DNA of 64,000 bases, taken from the NCBI RefSeq assembly GCF_000621565.1, contig NZ_JHXZ01000012.1, positions 62,001 to 126,000 of the forward strand, written 5' to 3'. This DNA comes from Butyrivibrio sp. LB2008. GTDB lineage: Bacteria; Bacillota; Clostridia; Lachnospirales; Lachnospiraceae. Made by a program: the position numbers and the translations under genes. Under the pieces are notes generated by a model that saw only the letters and a list, made by a program, of their open reading frames with translations, was not told where the DNA came from and ran no database searches. Each line of letters starts with the position of its first letter. Within the stretch, counting starts at the first letter, position 1. Shown piece by piece: positions 9,136 to 16,800 of the stretch.

Positions 9136-10035
9136 ATGGATTATAATTATAAGTATGACAAAGATAATATGAAAAACGGGATCGGTGATATTGTAAATCT
9201 GATTCTTAATGATTACTCAAACGGCAGAGACATTGACAATATGGATATCTACAATCAGCCGGACAGAGATGCTGTAAAAGATATCGTCATAAAGCTTATA
9301 AGGATCATATATCCCGGATATTACAGGGATAAGGTGTACAAGAGCTATAGTGATGCGAACAGGATCGCTATTGTTATCGAGGACGTCATCTACAACATGA
9401 ACAAGCAGATAGCCATAGCGTTTAGGCATAGCGACAGTTACAGGGATGCCAGTGATGAGACGCTTGAGTGCGGGGCGCGGAAGATAACCCATGAGTTTTT
9501 TGAGAAGCTTCCTAAGATAAGAGAATATCTTGATACCGATGTTCAGGCTTGTTATACGGGAGACCCTGCAGCATACAGTAAGGAAGAAATAATCCTGTCA
9601 TATCCCGGTCTGTTTGCAACTTCGATCAACAGGATCGCTCATGAGCTTTACCTTTTGAAAGTGCCGCTTATTCCGAGAATGATGACTGAATACGCGCATT
9701 CCAAGACGGGAATAGATATACATCCCGGTGCAACTATCGGAAAATATTTTATGATAGATCACGGTACGGGCATTGTTATCGGTGAGACTTCGATAATCGG
9801 TGAGCATGTCAAGATGTATCAGGGTGTTACTATAGGCGGATTGTCGACACGAGGCGGACAGGCGCTTAAGGGTGTTAAGAGACATCCCACTATTGAAAAT
9901 GATGTTACTATCTACGCCGGTGCTTCAATACTTGGCGGAGATACCATAATAGGTGAGGGGAGCGTTATAGGTGCGAATGCATTTATCACGGCTTCGGTAC
10001 CTGCAAATAGCAGGATAAGCATGAAGAATTCATGA
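9136..10035 (+). CDS. cysE: Serine O-acetyltransferase (EpsC/CysE type)
   Basis: A 299-residue enzyme that acetylates L-serine with acetyl-CoA, the committed step of cysteine synthesis. The C-terminal left-handed beta-helix carries HPGATIGKYFMIDHGTGIVIGET, then YQGVTIGG and the hexapeptide-repeat core (ENDVTIYAGASILGGDTIIG). The long helical N-terminal domain is typical of the EpsC-like clostridial branch. I chose the ATG preceded by CGGAGAA; an upstream in-frame ATG exists 54 bases earlier but has no ribosome-binding site and adds an atypical N-terminus. It is monocistronic, with a large hairpin terminator downstream. Confidence 0.92.
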   Translation: MDYNYKYDKDNMKNGIGDIVNLILNDYSNGRDIDNMDIYNQPDRDAVKDIVIKLIRIIYPGYYRDKVYKSYSDANRIAIVIEDVIYNMNKQIAIAFRHSDSYRDASDETLECGARKITHEFFEKLPKIREYLDTDVQACYTGDPAAYSKEEIILSYPGLFATSINRIAHELYLLKVPLIPRMMTEYAHSKTGIDIHPGATIGKYFMIDHGTGIVIGETSIIGEHVKMYQGVTIGGLSTRGGQALKGVKRHPTIENDVTIYAGASILGGDTIIGEGSVIGANAFITASVPANSRISMKNS

Positions 10036-10070
10036 TATTTCGCATGAATGTTACAAAATAAGGCTTATGT

Positions 10071-10153
10071 AAAATGAGATTTCAGTTATTTGGGCTGCAG
10101 GGCGCTAATAGGCATTAGCCCAGTTGCAGACAGGGCTGAGGTCTCATTTTTTT
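10071..10153 (+). terminator. Large structured terminator after cysE
   Basis: AAAATGAGA (10071-10079) pairs with TCTCATTTT (10142-10150), which runs into seven T. Inside this outer stem are CTGCA/TGCAG and CTAAT/ATTAG pairings. At 83 bases it is far longer than an ordinary terminator, but the outer stem plus T-run fit intrinsic termination. Confidence 0.65.
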
Positions 10154-10164
10154 GTAAAAAAGTA

Positions 10165-10193
10165 TTGAAATGTTACGGCGTGCGTGATAATAT
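10165..10193 (+). promoter_or_regulatory. Candidate sigma-A promoter upstream of the hook gene leader
   Basis: TTGAAA and TAATAT separated by 17 bases. Nothing convincing is encoded between here and 10362; a TTTCGAA/TTCGAAA inverted repeat (10215 and 10263) could form a hairpin. Transcription from here would run into the hook gene. Confidence 0.45.
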
Positions 10194-10361
10194 CTTTATA
10201 AAAGTTAATAAAGTGTTTCGAATAGGTATGCAAGACTATGCCGATGAGGAATGTTTATCATGTTCGAAAGGGGTGGTTAATGGGAAAGAAAGTAATTTGA
10301 TTTTTAGAACACAAGAACAAAGTCAGCGTTGAGAAATTTTTTACTTTTTTTTATTTTGCTC

Positions 10362-10389
10362 TAAAGTAAATCAAAAAAGCGTCCGATAA
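10362..10389 (+). promoter_or_regulatory. Sigma-D (sigma-28/FliA-type) flagellar promoter
   Basis: TAAA at 10362-10365 is followed after 16 bases by TCCGATAA (10382-10389), close to the Gram-positive sigma-D consensus TAAA-N14-16-GCCGATAT. It precedes the hook gene by about 145 bases. An inverted repeat, GCTCTAAAG (10358-10366) and CTTTAGAGC (10430-10438), brackets it. Confidence 0.78.
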
Positions 10390-10534
10390 AGGAAATAGCA
10401 GGTAGTCTGAATTGGAATTCTTTTTTCTTCTTTAGAGCAGGGAAAGGCTCGCTTATCACAGTACACGGATGTACACGAGGAAAGAGTAGGCGTTGTTTTC
10501 ATATAAGACAGCGTGACTTGGAGGTATGTGTTCT

Positions 10535-11845
10535 ATGATGAGATCACTTTGGTCAGGTGTGGCCGGACTTACAACCCATCAACTGGAAATGGATGTCATT
10601 GGTAACAATATTGCCAATGTTAATACAACAGCATATAAATCACAGGCAACAGGATTCTCGGATGTTCTTTATCAAACGGTAAAGAATGGGACGGGAGCCG
10701 GAGAGAATGTTGCGACAACAAATGCTGCGCAGGTAGGACTTGGATCTAAGGTTTCTTCTATATATACAAATATTTCGAAGTCGGGCTCCATGCAGACTAC
10801 GGGAAATGCCTTAGACATGATGATCACCGGAGATGCATTCTTTGTGATCAGTCCTGACAGTCAGACCAGGAATTTCAGCCGAGACGGTGCTTTTACAATT
10901 GATGAGCAGGGAAGTCTCGTAACCCAGAACAATGGTTTTTATGTTATGGGTGTTATGGGCGATGGCGGTATAACACCGGGAGCAAATGTGACGAGGCTTG
11001 ACCTTATTACTGATGCAACTAAGACAATTGGCGGAACAGCAACATCCGCATCATATTTCAGAGGGAATATTGATAGTCTTGACAGCTCTTTCGAAGAGGC
11101 AGGCGGCAAGAGCCTCAGACTTGAAGTATTCGGCAATGATGGAAGAACCTATACCCTTAAGTTTAATCTGACAGGTGGAGGAGATGACGCAGATAATACT
11201 TTTATGCTTTCTCTTGCATCGATTCAGGACCAAGAGGGAAATCTTCTTCAAAACACTACAGAAACCAATATCAATCTTGTGTACAGCAAGAGTTCGGGAA
11301 AGCTTATAGATGCAGGGGGCAACGCGGATGGAATCGTTAACCTGTCATTCGGAGGCGGAGCTTCGATGATAGGACCTCTTAATATAGACTTTTCAAATAC
11401 GACAAACTACGCAGGCACAACTGCGGCGCATCATTCATCAATATACGCTTATAAAGGGGATGTGCAAGGTTTAAATGTCGGATATGCAAACGGAACGATG
11501 ACCGATTTGTCTATAACGGACAACGGATCGGTGTTTGCTAAGTATTCCAACGGACAGACCGTTAAGATCGCACAAATAGCTGTTGCGGAATTTAACAATG
11601 CTATGGGACTGGAGAAAGTTGGGGATAATCTCTATGCGGAGTCTCTTAATTCAGGAGAAGCGCAGATCATGGATGTTACTATCAACGGAGGATATTTAAC
11701 ATCGGGAGTGCTCGAATCAAGTAACGTGGATTTATCGAAAGAGTTTACTGATATGATCACTACACAGAGAGGGTTCCAGGCAAACAGCCGTGTGATCACG
11801 ACATCTGATGAAATGCTTCAAATTCTCAGAGGTCTGAAACGGTAA
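10535..11845 (+). CDS. flgE: Flagellar hook protein (FlgE family)
   Basis: A 436-residue axial flagellar protein. The N-terminal rod/hook signature MMRSLWSGVAGLTTHQLEMDVIGNNIANVNTTAYKSQ and the C-terminal QRGFQANSRVITTSDEMLQILRGLKR are the two coiled-coil ends shared by FlgB/C/E/F/G. The middle FlgE-like region (YTLKFNLTG, AQIAVAEFNNAMGLEKVGDNLYAES) identifies the hook or a hook-like distal-rod protein. I chose the ATG ten bases after TTGGAGG; an ATG only one base after that site is too close to be used. It stands alone, away from any other flagellar gene in this window, behind a sigma-D promoter and directly before the c-di-GMP-regulated pilus operon. Confidence 0.88.
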   Translation: MMRSLWSGVAGLTTHQLEMDVIGNNIANVNTTAYKSQATGFSDVLYQTVKNGTGAGENVATTNAAQVGLGSKVSSIYTNISKSGSMQTTGNALDMMITGDAFFVISPDSQTRNFSRDGAFTIDEQGSLVTQNNGFYVMGVMGDGGITPGANVTRLDLITDATKTIGGTATSASYFRGNIDSLDSSFEEAGGKSLRLEVFGNDGRTYTLKFNLTGGGDDADNTFMLSLASIQDQEGNLLQNTTETNINLVYSKSSGKLIDAGGNADGIVNLSFGGGASMIGPLNIDFSNTTNYAGTTAAHHSSIYAYKGDVQGLNVGYANGTMTDLSITDNGSVFAKYSNGQTVKIAQIAVAEFNNAMGLEKVGDNLYAESLNSGEAQIMDVTINGGYLTSGVLESSNVDLSKEFTDMITTQRGFQANSRVITTSDEMLQILRGLKR

Positions 11846-11892
11846 AAATGGAAACTAAGAACTTTTTTTGCGAAAATGAAATTTTGTAACAC

Positions 11893-11921
11893 AGGGCTGG
11901 ACGCGGGTTCAGCCCTTTTTT
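11893..11921 (+). terminator. Rho-independent terminator after the hook gene
   Basis: AGGGCTG-GAC pairs with GTT-CAGCCCT around a short GC loop and is followed by six T. It separates the hook transcript from the pilus operon leader. Confidence 0.85.
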
Positions 11922-11954
11922 AGTGGAAACTGTGTTTTTTCTGTGAAAAAGTGG

Positions 11955-11983
11955 TTGCGTTTTATTTTCCGATGGGGTATATT
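11955..11983 (+). promoter_or_regulatory. Sigma-A promoter of the riboswitch/pilus operon
   Basis: TTGCGT (11955-11960), a 17-base spacer and TATATT (11978-11983). Transcription would start near 11990, about 80 bases before the c-di-GMP aptamer and 460 bases before the first gene. Confidence 0.6.
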
Positions 11984-12028
11984 CATTTTACGAGATGACG
12001 AAATTTAGTTTTTTGTATATTTTTTATG

Positions 12029-12042
12029 TGTAAGCGCTTTCG
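12029..12042 (+). promoter_or_regulatory. cre-like catabolite-repression site
   Basis: TGTAAGCGCTTTCG matches the CcpA consensus TGWAANCGNTNWCA at 13 of 14 positions. It lies some 40 bases downstream of the predicted transcription start, where bound CcpA normally blocks elongation or initiation. A related LacI-family regulator could also use it. Confidence 0.5.
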
Positions 12043-12065
12043 TTATAACGTGTTTGACTTAGCAA

Positions 12066-12150
12066 AATAAAGGGCAAAGCCGCTGAAAGGCGGTGACGCA
12101 AAACTAGAGGGTCTTAATCACATATGTGACAGACAGCCAGTTGCTGGCGC
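12066..12150 (+). ncRNA. Cyclic-di-GMP-I (GEMM) riboswitch aptamer
   Basis: The region shows the GEMM-I landmarks in order: AGGGCAAA, the first hairpin GCCGCT-GAAA-GGCGGT with its GNRA tetraloop, the invariant GACGCAAA joint, ACTAGAGGGTCTTAA leading into the second helix, and the 3' CAGCCAGTTGCTGG segment corresponding to the consensus CAGCCRGGTTGCC. The aptamer binds c-di-GMP and controls the downstream mRNA. It lies upstream of a sortase-pilus operon, a sensible target for a sessility signal. Whether ligand turns the operon on or off cannot be told from the sequence. Confidence 0.88.
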
Positions 12151-12350
12151 TAGGTTAATAGCGCCAAAATGAAGACCGGGCTGCGCATTTTTTCAGACGG
12201 TCTAATTTTATGCAAGTTACGGTACGAGTTTGTTCATGGATGAACCACCGATGTGTTTACGGTGCGTACTATGGAAACGTAATTTCATTAACACTGACCT
12301 CTAGTACTTTGCGATTGCTTAAAAAATTTAAGGTATCATGCAAAGACCTG
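12146..12350 (+). promoter_or_regulatory. Structured leader / putative expression platform of the riboswitch
   Basis: Immediately after the aptamer come hairpin GGCGCTA/TAGCGCC (12146-12165) and a weak terminator-like stem AGACCG/CGGTCT (12173-12203). Then a three-way-junction-like fold follows: AGTTACG pairs with CGTAATT and GTACG with CGTAC, enclosing hairpins GTTCAT/ATGAAC and CACCG/CGGTG. The next segment, 12296-12313, is complementary to the aptamer core (ACTAGAGG against CCTCTAGT, and CGCAAA against TTTGCG). The same TTTGC can instead pair with GCAAA at 12340. No gene is present between the aptamer and 12451. Function is inferred. Confidence 0.5.
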
Positions 12351-12450
12351 TGGGTTAGATGCACGATATCTTAATTTGTTATATTTAATTACGTTGCAAC
12401 CGTTAACTTGTATGAGATTCCTCAACAATAGCAAAACATAGGGACAGAGA

Positions 12451-13164
12451 ATGGCAGAGGTCAATTTAAAGAAATTAAGCAGAGCGGAACTTCTTGAGAT
12501 GATGATCAATTTCTCCGAGGAGGCCGATGAAGCTAAAAGGCGTGAACAAGAAATTAAAGAAGAAGTCGAGAAAGAGAAGCAACAACTTCTCAAGGAATTG
12601 GCAGAAGAAAGAAGTAACCTGTTAAAGAGCTTCGATGAAGAAAAGGCTCAGATGAGAGCCAAGTTCAACGAGCAGAAAAATCAGATGCAGGAGAAGTTCG
12701 ATAAGGACATAACCGGTCTGAAAGCCAGGCTTGCCAGGGAAAAGGCAGAGTTGGAACAGCAGGTTGATGATGCACTTGAGAAGATTGAGAACTCGCAGTC
12801 ACTCGCCGAAGCGTCCATACAGTTGGGCGGCATCATGGAAGCGGCTCAAAGAGCAGCTAACATCTATGTTGATAATGTTAAAAAGAATGCGGAAGCTGAG
12901 TACAAAGAGCTAATGAAGGGCATTAAAGAAAGTAAGCTCAGAATGGCAATGTACGAGAAGACGCAGATGGAAAACATAGATGCTAAGGTGGCGGAAGCTG
13001 TAGAAAAGGCAGTTGCACAAAGGCTGGCCCGCACAGGCACTATAGAAAAGGCAAGACCACAGCAAGAAGCTTATACAGGTACATTGGGAAGACCAATGAC
13101 ACGAAGTGAAGCTTATTCAGGCACAATTGAAAGGCCTAGGATATATAAAAGAGAAAAAGACTGA
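12451..13164 (+). CDS. Coiled-coil protein of unknown function, first gene of the pilus operon
   Basis: A 237-residue, highly charged, cytoplasmic protein. The N-terminus LKKLSRAELLEMMINFSEE is followed by an almost continuous coiled coil from about residue 20 to 185 (Glu/Lys/Gln-rich heptads, no Pro or Gly breaks before residue 120). The C-terminal tail carries three loose repeats around TGTIEKARP, TGTLGRPM and SGTIERPRI. No signal peptide or membrane segment. Clostridial sortase-pilus loci often begin with such a protein, sometimes misannotated as a DNA-repair protein. A role in organising pilus assembly or septal localisation (DivIVA-like) is speculative. It is followed nine bases later by the signal peptidase gene. 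Confidence 0.75.
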   Translation: MAEVNLKKLSRAELLEMMINFSEEADEAKRREQEIKEEVEKEKQQLLKELAEERSNLLKSFDEEKAQMRAKFNEQKNQMQEKFDKDITGLKARLAREKAELEQQVDDALEKIENSQSLAEASIQLGGIMEAAQRAANIYVDNVKKNAEAEYKELMKGIKESKLRMAMYEKTQMENIDAKVAEAVEKAVAQRLARTGTIEKARPQQEAYTGTLGRPMTRSEAYSGTIERPRIYKREKD

Positions 13165-13172
13165 GAGTACAA

Positions 13173-13784
13173 ATGGATAAACAGAAGAAAGAACAAGGCA
13201 AACCTTCTCAAGAACAGCAAGAGCAGGTAAAACCTTCTCTGGATCAGTTAAAAAATGAACTGAAAAGGGAAAACAGCAAAAAGGAATACAAGAAGGTATT
13301 GAGAAATACGTTGATAGTAGTTGTCGTTGTCGCGGCACTTGCAGTTCTTGTTTCCAGCTTTTTCATAGCGGTACTCAGGGTTACGGGAGACAGTATGACG
13401 CCCACGCTTGAGACCGGAGATATAGTAATAGCATATACCAGAACAACTTTTGAACCCGGTGAACTGGTAGCTTTCTACTATAACAATAAAGTATTGGTTA
13501 AAAGAATCGTGGGTTCACCCGGTGATTGGATAAATATGGACGAAGAAGGCAATGTGTCAGTAAATGGGGAAATACTAGATGAGCCTTACGTCGAAAAGAG
13601 TCATGATCCTACAGATCTGACATTTCCATATCAGGTTCCGGAGAACAGGTATTTTGTTCTGGGAGATCACAGAAGCGCTTCTATTGATTCAAGAAGCAGC
13701 GTGGTCGGTTGTGTAACAAAAGAACAACTTATCGGCAAGGTAGTGTTTAGAGTCTATCCGTTCGATAAATTCGGAGGACTATAA
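13173..13784 (+). CDS. lepB: Signal peptidase I
   Basis: A 203-residue type I signal peptidase. It has a charged cytoplasmic N-terminus, a single membrane anchor at about residues 45-68, the catalytic serine motif GDSMTPT (Ser74), the catalytic-lysine motif VLVKRIVGSPGD (Lys110) and the family box VLGDHRSASIDSR. It removes signal peptides at the outer membrane face. Its place between the coiled-coil gene and the adhesin gene suggests dedication to the pilin precursors encoded downstream, as is common in sortase-pilus clusters. Confidence 0.93.
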   Translation: MDKQKKEQGKPSQEQQEQVKPSLDQLKNELKRENSKKEYKKVLRNTLIVVVVVAALAVLVSSFFIAVLRVTGDSMTPTLETGDIVIAYTRTTFEPGELVAFYYNNKVLVKRIVGSPGDWINMDEEGNVSVNGEILDEPYVEKSHDPTDLTFPYQVPENRYFVLGDHRSASIDSRSSVVGCVTKEQLIGKVVFRVYPFDKFGGL

Positions 13785-13842
13785 GCAATATAAACATGTA
13801 ACTTGAAGACAAATTGGGTAAAAGGGTAAGAGGATAAGAGAT

Positions 13843-16800
13843 ATGCGCAAAGCTTATGAACACCGCGCAGAAAACTACATCAAAAAGCATCAGAATTACA
13901 AGAAATGGCTTGCTTTTGTTTTGTGCGTTGCAATCATTACAGGCTCTATTACGTTGTATGTACTTAATAAGCCTGCCGCTGCGATGACAGAAGACGGAGC
14001 AAAGTCAATCGGCCTTGTACTTGAGACAGCTGATGACGATTTCGAGAGCGGACTGATCGATGAAATGAACGAAGAAAGCGGAGATGAAGGCGAAGGAGAA
14101 GGAGAGACCGGAGCTGAAGTCGAGGAAGTGACAGACGAAAGTGCAGATAACACTGAAGCTGTTGAAGTCGAGACTGAGCAGGTTGAGAGCGCCGACAAAG
14201 CTGATGGTTCTGGTGAAGCTAATGTAGAAAATGGGGACAACAATAGCATTGTTGAGACCGCCGATGAGGCGAAGAAAGACGATACTAGCGATAGTGCGGC
14301 TACAAAAGGAACAACTGCTAAAACGGAAGAAGAAAAATCTGATATAGCTGCTTCTACAGCAACAACAGCAGAAACAGCTTCTGACGCATCAACTACAGCA
14401 GCATCTGAAATGTCAATCGAAGCATCAACAGAAGCATCTTCAATTGAATCTTTGGAAGATTTCAAAGATGTAATTGTTACTGTGAATTATGTTGATACAC
14501 ATGACAAGCAGATTGCTGAATCAAAAGAACTTTCTATTACAGATACCTTTGATATTAAGAAAGATGCAAAGAATTTTGAGGGCTATTTCTTTAGCAAAGC
14601 GGTTATCGGAGAAGACGAGATCGTAAAGGTTGAGAAAGAGACCAAAGAATTTAGTACATCTAAGCAGGGCGAAGAGAATGAAGATAGTGCGTCACTTCTT
14701 ACAGATGTGAAGGACGGAACGGTTGAGCACGCAATTTATAAAGTGACAACTGCTGACGGTGAAGTGACAGAGCTTAAAGAGGATACAGAACTTAACCTTG
14801 TATACTATGCTGCAAATACTCAGAGAGAGTTTGTTTATACAGATGGTGATGCTACAGTTAAGGTTGTATTGACAAAGCCTGAAGTATTCCCTGAAGGAAT
14901 TCAGCTCACAGTTACAAACGTAGAGCCTACTACAAAGGGATATAATTACGCTGCTTATCTTGCCGCTCTTAATAGCAAGGCAGATGAGATTGCAGGTGAA
15001 GACGCAGGAGAAGATGCAACACCTGTAGAATTTGATGAGAAGAATACAGTTCTCATGGATATTGCATTCTTGCTTGATAATGTAGAGTACGATCTTACAG
15101 ACGGAACAGCTTCAGTTTCGATTGAGTACACAAACAGCAAGATTTCAGCAGATCTTGATACAGATAACTCAGAGGATGTTACTATAGTACATCTTCCTCT
15201 TACAGATGAAGTTAAAGAGAAATTTGATTCAACAAGTGAAGCTACAAGCATTTCAGCCAATGACATTCAGGTAGAAGTATTTGATGACGGAAAAGTCGAT
15301 CTTGGCGATTCAAGTGATAAGGTTTCATTCCAGACCGATTCATTCTGTATTTTTGCTGCAGTAAAGAACGGAAACGGTCGTACATGGGAAGGAACAAAGA
15401 ACTATTCCTCAACTGAGATTATCGATATGCTCGGTGATTCTACATACTTCGGTGTCGTTGCAAACGACTACGATGGATGTAACAACCACAGTGAAGCAAA
15501 TATAGCCGTTAAGACTATTAAAAATGTTCAGGACTATACAATTGGTAACTCAACACAGACATATCAGAAAATTGGCGATTACAAGATTACAGTAAATAAA
15601 GTTGTAAATGGTGCAAAGAAGTCCGGAAAGTTCTTCTTCGCGGTATATCAGGATGCTGAGGGAACAAGAAAGATTCAGGGAAGTGACTTTAGTATAACAA
15701 CAGGTGCCGATGGTAAGGGATCTTATACATTGGATTACAAGCACCTGGGACAGAATTCTCCAAGATTGTATGTCTTTGAGCTTGACAGAGAAGGCGGAAA
15801 GCCGGTAAAGAACAACGAAAAGTATGGATCATATACTGTTACTTATGGTGCTAACGGATTTGATGGCTTAAATGACAGTATGGCATTATATACCGACAAC
15901 TTTGTTGAGAATATCGGTGGCAGAACAAGAGAGCAGATCGGTAGACTTATTCAGCATATTGACGGAGCAACAATTTATTATAAGAAGTCCGGCGGAACAT
16001 ATGGATGCATTACTTACGATCATGGTGCAAGAAGTGGAAGCCAGTATTTAGAGTATACATTTAACGGAGAGTACCCCGTAAGTGTTGACAACTTACTTTC
16101 AAAAGCAGCAAGTGCTGCAGGTAATATTGCCCTTGCTAAGTCGAACGGAAGTGTTGAAGTTGCAAATGTTATAGCAACAGATGGCGGAAACCTTTGCTCG
16201 GATCTTACAAGATATTACTTTGGCAAGAACGAAGATAATTTTGCAGTAAATCAGGGATTCAGTGTTGGAAGCAAGCTCCTTGTTATCAACGTAGATCTTA
16301 CAAATGTTCGTTCTTATAAGTTTAACAAGATTAAGGTTAACGGCTTGGGAACAGGTGACTGGAGTGAGGTGGCTAACCAGATAGTTCTTAACCCTGTAGT
16401 TAAGACATGTTCAGGTTATGCTCCTTATGAAGGAAAGCTTACTGTAGATATTTCATCGGGAGCTCTTGTAGCACCCAAATGTACTGTTGAATGTACAGGA
16501 TCATACAGTGGAACAATCATCGCAAGTAGTGTTATCAAGAGATGTGAGATCCACAAGATGGTTGTAAGAAAGCACCTTAGCATGATGGCTTCAACAACAG
16601 TTACAAACACGGATTCAACACGTGTTCCTGTTGAACTTAATGTTGGAAAGCTTGTTGATGGCAAGACTCCTGAAGCAGAAGATGTATTCTCATTCACATT
16701 GAAGAAATATGATGAGAAGAATAAGGGATGGCAGACACTTGCAAATGATTTACATAATGATTTTGATAAGATCAGCTATACAATAGAAGATCCTCAGTCA

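Noticed and set aside
10071..10153. Second c-di-GMP or other known riboswitch after cysE
   Set aside because: It has no GACGCAAA or other aptamer signature and lies downstream of a gene with a T-run at its end; a large terminator is simpler.
10090..10332. 80-codon open frame between cysE and the hook gene
   Set aside because: It begins inside the cysE terminator hairpin and crosses a probable promoter; no ribosome-binding site and no recognisable composition.
12150..12450. Group I intron linked to the riboswitch, as in the C. difficile c-di-GMP-II tandem
   Set aside because: The aptamer is class I, and I could not find the conserved P7/P3 core or a plausible guide sequence in the 300 bases that follow.
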